From Sarcophilus harrisii (lineage: Eukaryota > Chordata > Mammalia > Dasyuromorphia > Dasyuridae), in the NCBI RefSeq assembly GCF_902635505.1, contig NC_045430.1, forward strand, positions 126,386,425-126,450,424: a DNA stretch of 64,000 nucleotides. Direction: 5' to 3'. Position 1 is the stretch's first letter, and each line of letters begins with the position of its first letter. Below, one piece after another: positions 47,568 to 58,445 of the stretch. The notes under the pieces were generated by a model, which had not been told where the DNA came from, searched no databases, and saw only the letters and a list, made by a program, of their open reading frames with translations. The position numbers were made by a program, and so were the translations under genes.

Positions 47568-47735
47568 ATGTAATAAATTTTCAGCAGAAGATTTTTCAGG
47601 AAGAACTACAGAAAAAAAACTGTTTCAATGGGATTGGGGTGGAGTGGGGATGGGGAGGTATCCTACCCCAAGGACCCAGGATGGTATAGCATTCATTCAC
47701 CGGGAATCTACCTCGAGGTTCTTAGCAGAAATATA

Positions 47736-47945
47736 TTAGGATTGGCTACTCTGTACTTGTTCAGAAGCTAATGGATGCAGACAGCTGGGAGATACCCAAT
47801 ACAAATACAAAAGGCAAACAGTGAACCTCTGAACCATCGAATAATGTGGGATTTGGCTAATCCTGCCTAGCACTGGAGGGAAGTCAGCAGTACTGGCCCA
47901 GGGCAGCATAAACCCACTGTTGCCTCTAGAAGATGCTTGGGACAA
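47736..47945 (-). other. Open frame in the L1 5'UTR, not a gene
   Basis: A 69-residue reverse frame inside the 5'UTR of copy B. Its position resembles antisense frames reported in primate L1 5'UTRs (ORF0), but it has no recognised similarity to them, no visible promoter and no second copy here to compare. Listed so the reader can judge. Confidence 0.15.
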
Positions 47946-47999
47946 TATTCCCTTTGCTCTAAAGACCTCAACCTTTAAAAAACGAGCAAAAAAGCAAAA

Positions 48000-49083
48000 A
48001 GAACTCTGATTGTAGATTCCTTTACATCAAGCCCTGAAGGCACTAAAGACAAATCATTTGCAGATGAAGCCCCAAATGTTAATATGAGCTGGTCCCTATC
48101 TCACAAGGCTCTTTGAAAGAATGAGAAAAAAATCTTAAAAGACAGTTAGGAGAAAAATGAGGAAAGGAAATGAGAATTTTTCAGAAAAGTTTGCAAAAGG
48201 AAACAGAAATTATCTGAAGAAAACTTTGTAAAAAATAGATTTAGCAAAATAGAAAAATCATATAACTCCTTAAACATAGATTGGATGAAACAGAAAAAGA
48301 TAAAAACTCCTTTGAAAAACAGAATTTGTTAAATGGAAAAAAAATCCAATAAACAAAAAAACTTATTTAAAAGTTCAGTTGGTCAAATGCAAAAGGAGAT
48401 AAAGAAGCTAATTGAAGAAAATAATTGACTAGAAAATTAGAATTTAACAAAAGGAAGTGAATGACTCAATGAGACTTTAAGAATCAATCAAATAAAACAA
48501 AAAAAAAGGAAAAAAATAGAACAAAATGTAAAATAACTCCTTTAAAACACTACTGACCCAGAAAATAGACCCAGAAGAGATGATCTAAGAATTATTTCAC
48601 TACCTGAAAAGTACAATGAAAAAACACAAAATTTTGCAGCAATTTATCAAGGAAAACTTCTATGATAGCCTAGAACCAGAGAGTAAAATAGCTATTGAAA
48701 GAATCTATTAATAACCTCCTGAAAAAGACTTCAAAATGAAAACTCCAAAGAATATAGTAGCTAAATTTCAGAATTATCAGATCAAGGAGAAAATATTGCA
48801 AGAAATCAGAAATAATTTAAATATGAAGGAGCCACAATCAGGATTATCCAGGACCTAATAGCTTCCACTTTAAAGGATTGGAGGGCCTGGAATATGATAT
48901 TCCTGAAAGGCAAAGGAACTTGAATTACAACCAAGAATCAACTATAAAGCAAAATTAAGCATATTCTTTCATGAGGAAAGATGGTCATTCAATAAAACTG
49001 GTTAATTTCATTCATTTCTGATGAAAAGATAAGGGCTGAACAGAAAATTTCATCTTCAAATACAGAATTCAAGAAAAGCATAA
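48000..49083 (+). pseudogene. L1 ORF1, copy B, broken
   Basis: The same order as copy A: basic/coiled-coil part (48110-48480), RRM-like part with F-I-K-E-N-F and P-P-E-K-D-like words (48640-48790), and the C-terminal part ending at TAA 49081-49083 after a F-D-L-Q-I-Q-like word. Many stops and shifts. No single long frame remains. Confidence 0.75.
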
Positions 49084-49678
49084 AAAGGCAAAAAGTAAAG
49101 AAAAAAAAAAACTGTCTCTTTTAAAAGTTAAAAAGTTTATATTCCTATATGGGAAGATGATGTGTTTAACTCTTGAGAACTGTTTCTTTGTTATGGAATA
49201 CTCAGTGGCTGTTGATATAATTTGATTTTATTGTGATGATATAAAAAAGAAAGTAGTGGTGATAAAGGGATTGTATTGAAAGAAGAGGAAAGGGGAGGTA
49301 AAATGAGCTCTCATTACATCTCATAAAGAGGCAAAAAAGACCTATTAGAATTGGCCTAATTGAGGGAAAGAAGGGAAGATGATGAGCATTATATGAATCT
49401 TACTTTCATCAGATTTGACTTAAAGAGAGAATATCAGCCATATTTAGCTTCACAGAGAAACCTGTCTCACCTTGTAGGGAAGTAGGAGAGAAAAGGGAAA
49501 AGGAAAGGGGGAGGCTAATAGAAGGCAGAACAGAAGTAGAAAGGGGAAAGAGTTGTAAAGGGAGGGCTATTTGAGGGAGGTCAGAAGCAAAATACTGGGG
49601 ATGAGGAAAAGGGTGAAAGGAAAGAGAAAAGTATAACTTGGGGAAAATAAGATGGCAGGAAATACAGAGTTAGTAATT

Positions 49679-50238
49679 AATTTTATTTTTTATTAAAGCT
49701 TTTTATTTTCAAGACATATGCATAGATAATTTTCAATATTTATCCTTGCAAAACTTTTTGTTCCAATTTTTCCCATCCCTTCTTACCACCCCTTCCCCTA
49801 GATGGCAAGTAATCCAATATATGTTTAAATGTTTGTAATTCTTATATACATATTTCCACAATTATCATGTTGCTCAAGAAAAATCAGATCAAAAAGGAAA
49901 AAAAATGAGGAAGAAACTATTATACAAGCAAACAACAACAAAAACTGAAAATATTATGTTGTGATCCACATTCAATTACCACAGTCCTCTCTCTGGGGGC
50001 AGATGGGTTTCTTCATTAACAGACCATTGAAACTAACCTGAATCACTTCACTGATGAAAAAAGCCAGGTCTATCAGAATTGATCATCATATTATTTTGTT
50101 GCTGTGTACAGTGTTCTTTTGTTTTTTATTCACTTCCCTTAGCATCAGTTCATGTAAGTCTCTTCAGGCCTCTCTGAAGTCACTCTGCTCATCATTTCTT
50201 ACAGAACAATAATATTCTATAACATTCATATACCATAA
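49679..50238 (-). mobile_element. L1 3' end inserted at the ORF2 start of copy B
   Basis: Reversed group (ii) 3'UTR plus the last part of ORF2 (to the W.NKLWYM region), about 560 bp. Flanks 'gagttagtaatt' (49667-49678) and 'gagtttgtaatt' (50239-50250) are the target duplication with one difference. The host text reads across it as ORF2 codons. Confidence 0.9.
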
Positions 50239-50370
50239 GAGTTTGTAATTTTAACTGTGAATGTGAATGGGATGAACTCCCATAAAATGGAAACAGATAA
50301 CAGATTGGATTAAAAACCAGAATCTTACAATATTTTATTTAAAAAAACACACAAAGCAGAGGGATACATA

Positions 50371-50590
50371 CTGAGTACATTATGGAAGGCAGAATGAATA
50401 ATTTTGATTATGTTGAGTTAAAATTTTTTGTATAAACAAAACCAATGCAGACAAGATTGAGGGAGGATCAAAATAAGACAAGATAAAGAGAGGGAGAAAA
50501 AATTTGGAATACAAGGTTTTTTCAAGATAAATATTGAAAACTATTTATGAAAATGTTTTGAAAATAAAAAGCTTTAATAATTAAAAATAA
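50371..50590 (+). mobile_element. L1 fragment with internal deletion
   Basis: NNFDYVELK-like ORF2 text (50395-50430) jumps at about 50462 to the 3'UTR end ('ttgaaaataaaaagctttaa', group ii). About 1 kb of the usual sequence between them is absent. Confidence 0.75.
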
Positions 50591-51246
50591 AAGTCTTTAT
50601 GCAAACCAACCAACCAATTCAGACAAGATTATAAGAGAAGTTATAAACTGGAAAAAATCTTCAGATACAAGGGTTAAAGGCATCATTTCTAAAAAAAATA
50701 TAGAGACTCAAATTTACAAGAATACAAGTCATTCTCCAATCTCTAAATCATGAAAGAATATGAACATACAATTTTCAGATCAAAAAATTAAAACTATTTC
50801 TAGTCATGTGAAAAAATGCTCTAAATCACTATTGATCAGAGAAATACATATTAAAACAACTCTGAGGGACCACTTCATATCTTTTAGATTTACTAAGATG
50901 ACAGGAAAAATAATAATAAATGTTGTAGGTGGAATGGGAAAACTGGCATACTAATACTTTGTTGGTTGAGTTGTGAAGAGAGCTAACAATTCTGGAGAAC
51001 AATTTGGAACTATGTCTAAAGGGCTATCACACTGTGCATACTCTTTGATCCAGTGGTATCTGTACAGAGTTTATATCCCAAAGAAATCATTAAAAATGGA
51101 AAAGTACCCATATGTGCAAAAATGTTTGTAGTAGCCCTTTTTGTAATGGAAAGGAACTGGAAGCTCAAAGGATCCCCATTAGTCGGAGAATGTCTGAATA
51201 AGTCATGAATGTTATGGAATATTATTGTTGTATAAAAAATTATCAT

Positions 51247-51377
51247 CGGGGGAAGCTAGGTGGTGCAGTGGGTGGAGCACCAGCTCTGAAGTCAGGAGGA
51301 CCTGAGTTCAAACCTGGTCTCAGACACTTAACACTTCCTAGCTGTGTGAGCCTGGGCAAATCACTTAACCCAACTTG
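51247..51377 (+). repeat. Well-preserved tRNA-derived SINE
   Basis: The best SINE in the window: 'gggaagctaggtggtgcagt', 'agctctgaagtcaggaggac', 'ctgagttcaaacctggtctc' (B box), 'cttcctagctgtgtgagcct' and 'gggcaaatcacttaaccc'. It ends in a (CA)n run instead of an A tail. Good preservation shows that this SINE family was active after the host L1. Confidence 0.95.
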
Positions 51378-51378
51378 C

Positions 51379-51417
<39 letters not shown>
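51378..51417. repeat. (CA)n microsatellite at a SINE tail
   Basis: About 18 CA units following the SINE. The open frame through it (THTHTH) is not a gene. Confidence 0.97.
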
Positions 51418-51420
<3 letters not shown>

Positions 51421-51745
51421 AGAGAGGCCCGGAGAGACTTATATGAGCGATCTTCATCAAAAGAGAGGATTGTGGTGACTGAGTACTTTCACTTTTTGTT
51501 ATTGTTTGCATTTTGTTTTCTTTCTAATTTTTCCCTTTTTGATTTTATTTTTCTTTTGCAGTATGATAATTGTGGAAATATGTATAGAAGAATTGCATGT
51601 TTAACATATATTGGATTATTTGCTTTCTAGGGGAAGGGTTTGGGGAAAAGAGGGAAAAATAATTGGAACACAAGATTTTGCAAGGATAACTGTTGGAAAT
51701 TATGCATGTGTTTTGAAACTAAAAGCTTTAATGATTAAAAAATAT

Positions 51746-52285
51746 CTAAATACCCTATCAGTTGGGGAATGGTTGAACAAGTTGTGGTGTATAACTTTGA
51801 TATGATATTATTGTGCTACAAGAAATGACTAGAAGAATGATTTAAGAAAAATCCTGGAAACACTTACATGAATTAATAAAAAATGAAGTAAGCAGAACAA
51901 AAAGAGCATTGTATACAGCAACAACAGCATCTTATGATGAAGAATTGTAAATGATTTTAGGTATTCTCAGAAATACAACAATCCTAAAGATACATGATAA
52001 AAAATGCATTATGTGTCCAGAGAAATTTTGACTACTCCACAAAGCATACTATTTTTTACTTTCTTTCTTTTTTGTTTCATCTTCTTATACAAAATGGATA
52101 ATGTGGAAGTGTTTTATAATATTGCACATGTTGTAATCTATATCAGATTGCTTATCATATCAGAAAGTGGGGGAGAGGGAGAAATAGAATTTGAAATTCA
52201 AAACTTAAAACGCAAGATATTTTTAAAAAAGAATATGCAATTGAAGAAAAATAAAATATTATTTAAAGAAAGAAAAACCCAAATA
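51746..52285 (+). mobile_element. Old L1 3' end
   Basis: 'cagttggggaatggttgaac', 'ttattgtgctacaagaaatg' and 'gaagtaagcagaacaaaaag' are ORF2 C-terminus, then a 3'UTR with the purine-rich 'gtgggggagagggagaaat' and an A-rich end. It directly follows the previous L1's tail. Confidence 0.8.
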
Positions 52286-52289
52286 GACT

Positions 52290-52665
52290 GTTTTATATTT
52301 GATCTTACAGGTAATAGGGAGTCACCCGAGTAAATTTATTAGGGAATTACATGATTCTACCTGTGTTCTAAATGAGGCTTAATAAGAAAGTGTTGATTAC
52401 TTTGGCAAATGAGCAGAGATGGACTTGAATGAGGAGAAATTTGAGTCAGGGAAAATGACTAGAAACTTATTGCAATAGGTATGAGGTGATGAGATCTTAA
52501 ACCAGAGTAGTGGCAGTTCTATGAGTATGGGGAAAGAGCCATATATGGATTTGTTGTAGAGATAGACAGGACAAGATTTGTCAATAGATTACATATATGT
52601 GATGTGTATAAGTGAGGAGTCAAGGATGACACCTAGTGTTTTGGGCCTGGGTGACTAGAAGTGTA
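52290..52665 (+). repeat. Ancient mammalian repeat, unnamed family
   Basis: 'ggtaatagggagtcacccga', 'attgcaataggtatgaggtg', 'gataagtgaggagtcaagga tgacaccta' (around 52600-52635) follow the order of a widely dispersed old mammalian repeat, also at 56210-57015. No coding sequence visible. I do not assign a family name. Confidence 0.5.
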
Positions 52666-52929
52666 GTAAAACCCTTGACAGTTTGGGTGACATCAACCTT
52701 TTTTTTTTCTTTTTTGAAAGCTGATAAATTTCGACAGGCTAAAATAGTATAGCTTTCTGCTATATCAAAACTCACAAAGTATATTATATTCAGAGATAGG
52801 GGGAGAAGCTTTGACATATGATTTGGTTTAATGTGTTTTATGCTGTTTTTTAATTGATGTTTTCTTGCTATCCTAATGCTTGTTATTCCAAAGAACTAAT
52901 TTCTTATTTGTTTATTTTGTGTTTTGTTG

Positions 52930-53100
52930 CCTAGAAGGAGTGCTACATTTAAAGGCAGAAGTCCTACATTCAAATCTTAGAAGTACCACTTATGACCTAT
53001 GTGAACTTGAGCAAATCATTAAATGTCCTTGGATCTCAGTCTCCTCAACTCTAAATAAGGAAAACAGATCCTTTCTAATTGAAAATCTACCAATTCTTTT
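52930..53100 (+). repeat. MIR/CORE-type SINE
   Basis: 'agaagtcctacattcaaatc', 'tatgtgaacttgagcaaatc' and 'ctcagtctcctcaactctaa' in order. Decayed. Confidence 0.75.
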
Positions 53101-54580
53101 AAGAGGTTGTGTTACAAAATTGGCTTGGGCTTTCTAACTTTATTGCTTAATATTTGCTTTTCCAATATCAGCATGAATTGAGTAGACTATATTCTTTTAT
53201 TCCTTGGTGTGATTGAAAAGAATTGGGGCTTTATATTTTTGATAGTGGAATAGTAAAGGATTTGGGGTGAAGATTTTTAAGAGATTATGATTTCTAGTAA
53301 TAGGAAATTGATTCAAGTTCTCAGTCCAGGAAAACAACGTACAAGACTGCTCTATATGACCACATAGCATCAGGGGTTGCCCAAAGTGGATTGAAAGAAT
53401 AGAAGTAAACACAAGAGTTATATAAAATGATTAATGAACTTTTTGACAGCCAGTAGTGAATCAATAAACCTTCTTGAGCTATATTATCTTGTTACAGTGG
53501 GTGACACAGTAATTGCTAGGTTTGAGGGAATTTCAAAAAGTTGGAAGTTCATATTAGGTAAGCTTGGAAACTTTATAAGTCTTTCCAAATCTATCTGATG
53601 TCTTAGTTGTGTTTTTTAGGGGAAAAACAAAACAATCACCAAAAAAACCTAAAGAAGAAGGTAGGTAGGAAAACCTGATAAGATCAGATTTTTCTTCTGT
53701 AATTTCTAATATTTCTCAGTAATTACAAGTAATTTTGCTATGCATCTGTGTGTTCATGTGTGGGTAGCTGTCATTATAGCTTTTTCCATGTCATATGTTA
53801 GATCTAAAAATGTTGAGGCAGAATGAAAATCACAAATGATTGTCAAACCTTACCAAGAGGGAAAAAAATCATTCTGATTCTTTCTCAGTTGCTTCGTCAT
53901 TTATTCCAACAGATTGTCACTTTCCTATTGAATTGAGTGATATTCTACAGCATTGGTTAATAGTCTCTTTTGTGTGCTTTGGCTTGAAGAGGCCCATTCC
54001 TGGTTTCATTGTATTTAACAGAAAAGAATTGGTTGCTATGAAGGATCATTGGAGTGATGAAGGAAATTATCTTCCCAAGATTCAAGTAAAGTCACATACT
54101 ACCTCTTTACTACTAGTCTTAAAATCATTATTTAAAAAGGTGGACCTTTAAAAAATGCTAGATTTCTAGAAAGCATACAGGCTCCATTCATTCATTTACT
54201 CACTGACCCATTTATCAATATTATGTTAAAAGCATATTTTAAATGATCCTGAACTTGTCAAAGATAATACACTTTTATTGGGTTTAAAAGGCTTTTTCCT
54301 TATTTTAAGAATCTTTGGAAATTTAACAATATAAACTTTCATATAAAATGTGCTAAATAAACTGCCCCAGTTTTTCAATGTTAGTAAAGACCACACAGAG
54401 AAAAGAAACAAACAAACAATTTTTCATCCTTGATATAAGACATTCTGAAATCCCTTAATTCTATGTTCTGTGGCTTCTTTGTCACGTGGGACAAATGAAA
54501 TGGGGATGAAGAATGAGCTTTATCACGAACACACACCACACAGACATACACACCCAATCTTATGATACTATTTTTTGTTT
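53101..54580. other. Unassigned sequence
   Basis: About 1.5 kb with no repeat family, exon or RNA gene recognised. The open frame at 53840-54151 has no visible domain, signal peptide or splice context and is not called. Confidence 0.4.
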
Positions 54581-54587
54581 AGACTTC

Positions 54588-54626
54588 GTGATATATATAT
54601 ATATATATGTATATATAAATATATAC

Positions 54627-54657
<31 letters not shown>

Positions 54658-54685
54658 TATGTATGTATATGTGTATACCCCTCTA

Positions 54686-54743
<58 letters not shown>

Positions 54744-54800
54744 CACATATCGATCAATATACAAATATGTATGTATAGAGTGTATGTACACATATATGCA
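54588..54800. repeat. Compound (TA)n/(CA)n microsatellite
   Basis: Over 200 bp of mixed TA, TATG and CA repeats. The overlapping frames rich in I, Y, T and H are artefacts of it. Confidence 0.97.
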
Positions 54801-54824
54801 TGTGTTTATGTATGTGTAATCACA

Positions 54825-54988
54825 GTGGCCATCTAATCTAATCTTTTTTTTTTTTAAGATGAAGAAATTGATGTCTAACCAGGGATATTAAGTATTTTTG
54901 TAAGTTCATACATGTAACAAGTATAAAATGTAGAATTTGAATCCAGATTCAATAACTTCTAAAACAATATTGTCTCCATTATACCAAA
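54825..54988 (-). repeat. MIR-like SINE, reversed
   Basis: 'aagatgaagaaattgatgtc', 'gtagaatttgaatccagatt' and 'ctccattatacca' fit reversed MIR. Confidence 0.7.
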
Positions 54989-55370
54989 AATAAATTGTGT
55001 TTATGTAAAAATAGGGTTGAAATTACTCCACTTAACTTAGTCTTAAAATGTTTATCAAATAAGGACGTATTTCAGTTGTTTAGTGATGAAAAAGTCCTGA
55101 TACATCGACAAGTGTAACAGTTTCTAAGTTAAGGCAAGTGGTTATAGCTTCTGGAGCATGTATAAAACCATGAATTTAATTAGTATAAAAGCAGAGAGCC
55201 AGGAAAGAACAATCTATCCAAAAAATTTGAGGAAAAAACATCTGACATATGGGAGAGAAAGTACTTTGGACTCAAAGCTCATCTGCCCTATCTCTGAATA
55301 TAGTATATACTATGAGAGTTTTGAAGTATCCAGAGAATTTTTTATTTTTTATTTGCCTATCACATATATA
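54989..55370. other. Unassigned sequence
   Basis: No feature could be supported. Confidence 0.4.
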
Positions 55371-55373
55371 GGT

Positions 55374-55432
55374 ATAGATAGATAGATATACAGATAGACA
55401 GATAGAAAGATTAGATAGATAGACAGACAAAA
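55374..55432. repeat. (GATA/GACA)n microsatellite
   Basis: Imperfect GATA and GACA units. Confidence 0.92.
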
Positions 55433-56209
55433 GAGAACAGGAAGTAGCTGCTGGTTTTCTGTCATACATAATTTCAAAATGAGAGCTCACTTTTTGTGTA
55501 CTTCTAAAATAATATGTCAGAAATTTTTGGAGTAATGTTTTGTACCAGTTATTCTTTTCCACTTATGTAAAATACCCTTTTCTAAAAGCTGAATGGACTT
55601 GGCTGACAAATTAATATTAATTTATATTAAATAATGGAAGTATACTAGTCAGGCATTATGTGTTAACAGCATTAAAATGATATCTCTAATACTTTTGGGC
55701 TACTCCCCAAGCCCCAAAAGGAACTATATTATAGCCTTGCTGTGGGAACTCAAATTGGAGTGCATATGAGGTTTAGGCTAAAGAAGCTCAGAATCTAAAA
55801 GTGCTACATGTAAACTTTTGAAGCATTTTAGAAATGATTATTGCATGGAAACTTCAGAATAGTTTATGTACTTGAAACTGACAAGTGGAGACATTGCCAG
55901 ATGACTACTACAGAGGATGATAGTCAGGTTTAAAGTATAACTAGAGCCTTCAAGTTTGTCCTTTAGTGTTCTCATGCTTGCAATTTGGAGTGATAGCTTT
56001 TCTTGTCTTTTCATCTCACTGATATAAATCAGTCATTAACATAGTGCATCATTATGTTCCATATGTAAGCTTTTAGACTTTCACAAATCACTTTGAGAAC
56101 AAAAATCACTGTTTAAGTATGTTTATGAAATAAATCTGTTAAATTATATTCCTTCCATTTTGTGCTATGACTCTTTTTGTTGGCTGCCTGAATTTTCTAA
56201 TGTCTGGTA
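55433..56209. other. Unassigned sequence
   Basis: No gene or repeat recognised. Confidence 0.4.
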
Positions 56210-57015
56210 GAAACTTCAGTTCAATATTTATTAAACACCTGGGCAATGCACTATTCTAGGTGCTGTTCATGATAATGCAAAAATGAAATCATGCTTGCCC
56301 TCAAAAGGCTTGTATTGTACTAGAAGATACACCATACTCAAGTGAATAAATATAAAGAAAAAATAAAGTAAAACATTGTAATTGGGAGATAATCAGAAAA
56401 AAAGTGGCAAAGAATAACTGAAGGGTAATTTGAAGGATTCTATAAAAAATAATTTGGAGAAGATTCTGCACATAAAGTGTACTTAAACAAAAATACAGAG
56501 GTGAGACACAGAATAAAACATAGAGGAAGCAACAAGGAAGTCAATTTGATTGAAATGGAAAATGAAATAATAAAGGAAAGGTAAATGGAAGCAAGGTCAT
56601 TGAATGCATTAAATATTCAGTAAAGTATTTTCTATTATAGTCTGACAGAAATATGATACTATTTAAGCTTCCCAAGAAAGGCAACAACATGGTTAAGTTT
56701 GTGTTCTTGATTATTAATTTGGTTCCTGTAAGGAGAATGGATTGGAAAATGATAGAACAAGCAAACTATTTAACAAATTATTTCAATAGTTCATATGCAA
56801 AATGATAAAAGCCAGAATTAAGGTAGTTAGTGTTTGGTGATAGATCAAACTCAGAATCATTTAAAAATAAAAACATGATATGGTCCATGAAGTAATATGA
56901 AATTTATCTTGGTAGTAGGATCAGTAACTATTGGAAAATGATTGGATGTGGAAGGTAAGAGAGGACAAAGAATATAAAATTGTTAATATGACTGACTAGA
57001 AAGATAAGATGGTGG
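56210..57015 (+). repeat. Ancient mammalian repeat, unnamed family, long copy
   Basis: Starts 'tatttattaaacacctgggc', 'attctaggtgctgttcatga' and 'tgcttgccctcaaaaggctt', and runs on with words of the same family as 52290-52665 (for example near 56700-56830). The whole 800 bp is in the expected order, though badly decayed. No frame. Confidence 0.5.
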
Positions 57016-57114
57016 AGTGATTAATAAAATAGGGAAAATAGAGGAAGAATAGATTTTAGAAATAGAATAAGGAAATCACAGAAATTTATTATCATTTTGA
57101 TTGCTAAATGATTA

Positions 57115-57440
57115 TAATTTCTTTATTTCTTTCTGTTTCTATCTTCTCTCTCTTGTCAGTCTCTGTGTCTCTGTCTATCTTTCTCTCTTTGTTTCTCTTG
57201 GTCTCTAACTTTGTTTTTCTGCCTTCCCAGGTCTCTGTTTCTGTTGTCTCTGTTTCTGTTCATTTGTTTCTGTTGTCTCTGTTTCTGTTCATTTGTTTCT
57301 GTTTCTCTGTATCTCTTTGTCTCTGTCATTGTATTTGTTTCTGTCTCTGGTTCTCTCTCTCTATCTCTGTCTATCTGTTTTTGTCTCTGATTCTCTCTCT
57401 GTCTCTGTCTCTCTGTCCGTCTCTCTCTCTCTCTTTCACT
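57115..57440 (+). repeat. Long pyrimidine-rich tract with TCTGTTTC-type minisatellite
   Basis: More than 300 bp almost free of A on the + strand, built from TCTCTGTTTC-like units. A unit of about 36 bp is duplicated at 57240-57310. The two frames across it (S/L/F/V-rich) follow from the repeat. Confidence 0.93.
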
Positions 57441-58137
57441 ACCCTTCTAGTAATGAAGCTAATTTCAAAATCCCTCCTGTCAAATAAGTCTAATGTAGAT
57501 CATAATGCAGTTTCTATGACAATGATCTTAAAAGTCATCCATATACTGTCAGAATTATGATTATGCACCATCTATTCAGATCTTACAAAAAGTATTCCAC
57601 TTCTTAGGAGAAAATAATGTTGATATCTCCGAGACACGGGAAAGGAGAAAGTAATAAGCAATTATTAAGTGTCTGCTATATGTTTAGAACTCAAACATTT
57701 TACAAAGGTAGATTGTGTTAGTCATTGCCAGTATTTCTGGCAATTCAGCATTCTGAAATGTCTTATTGTGAATTTATCTTTGTTAGAGAAAATGTTTAAC
57801 ATCTTATAAAACTATAGTAAACAGAATTTGGTAAAATTTCATCTTGATAAATGGAATAAGTTCAGAGCAAGAATGGTATATATACATATAGCTACTCCAA
57901 AAGATTAAAAGAAACTTTTTAGTTTCATTTTGCAAATTCTAGTCTGATTTATAATTTCTTAAGAGTTATTGGAAAATAAGGGATGATAGTACATACTAAG
58001 AAAAGGAAAAAGAGAAGTGTTTCTGATAAACATTTTTAAATGTGGCCAATGGATTTTGACCATGTACAGCTTGGGAAATTTTAAATAAATTAAAAAGAAA
58101 AGTAATTTTCTAAGGTATTTTGCAAGAACTTGATGTT
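57441..58137. other. Unassigned sequence
   Basis: No feature could be supported. Confidence 0.4.
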
Positions 58138-58445
58138 ATTATTTGTCCTTGTTTTTGAAAAGGATCAAAGATATCATAAGATGGGATCTTAATTTATGCA
58201 TGAATTGAATTTAAGTGAACAGAGTTGTACAAAACTATGAGTCTTACTTTCTATTCCAGAGTCATTGGAGTCTAGTGGCAAGACAAAAGTCAAGTTGACT
58301 GTCAATGGCCTAGGATGCAATGAATGACTTTATCTTTAAAGTCTGATCAAACTCTAAGTGCTCCACAGTGCCTGGCATCAGCTGTCTTCATGGCCATTGG
58401 AAGAAATTGTATGCATTTACCCATTCCATCTGGAGAAGAATTTGG
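58138..58445 (+). repeat. MAR1/RTE-related marsupial SINE or LINE end
   Basis: 'tgtccttgtttttgaaaagg atcaaagatatcat', 'tgaatttaagtgaacagagt', 'cagagtcattggagtctagt' and 'aatgactttatc' are in the order of a marsupial repeat I associate with RTE-mobilised SINEs (MAR1). Orientation and name are from memory. Confidence 0.5.

Larger units (their letters stand above)
45860..47625 (+). mobile_element. L1 5' region, copy A: 5'UTR end, ORF1, spacer
   Basis: Contains the end of a 5'UTR (45870-45990), a decayed ORF1 with a coiled-coil-coding part (46050-46480), the ORF1 RNA-binding and C-terminal domains (46545-47033), a purine-rich spacer (47034-47567) and what may be the ORF2 start ATG (47568). ORF2 itself is absent; a second L1 5'UTR begins at about 47630. 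It is either an L1 truncated at its 3' side by later events or a HAL1-like (ORF1-only) element. Confidence 0.75.
47630..50370 (+). mobile_element. L1 5' region, copy B: 5'UTR, ORF1, spacer, start of ORF2
   Basis: 5'UTR about 47630-47995 (GC-richer, with a G-rich start at 47632-47665), ORF1 about 48000-49083, spacer 49084-49651, ORF2 start ATG at 49652 (MAGNTELV) continuing after an inserted L1 at 50251 as ILTVNVNGMNS, the endonuclease start. Then a large part of ORF2 is missing. ORF1 shows a coiled-coil-like part (VGQMQKEIKKLIEENN near 48378-48427). Broken by many stops. Confidence 0.78.
50591..51745 (+). mobile_element. Old L1 3' region with a SINE inside
   Basis: ORF2 from 'cagacaagattataagagaa' through the IREIHIKTTL block (50840-50860), the cysteine region (50920-50990) and C-terminus, then a 3'UTR ending 'ctaaaagctttaatgatta' (group ii). 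The SINE at 51247-51418 interrupts it near its ORF2 end. Confidence 0.85.

Noticed and set aside
51247-51377. tRNA-like head of the SINE as a true tRNA gene
   Set aside because: A and B box regions are present but the sequence continues into a SINE body and cannot fold as a mature tRNA.
51205-51630. 141-residue frame with a histidine-threonine run
   Set aside because: Runs across L1, SINE, a CA repeat and L1 again; chance frame.
53840-54151. 103-residue frame in unassigned DNA
   Set aside because: No domain, no splice-site context and no similarity I can recognise; expected by chance in 64 kb.
54513-54836. Two frames rich in I, Y and H
   Set aside because: Created by a compound TA/CA microsatellite.
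57108-57560. 150-residue S/L/F/V-rich frame resembling a membrane protein
   Set aside because: Direct product of a pyrimidine-rich tract; composition follows the repeat unit and no start context or homolog is visible.
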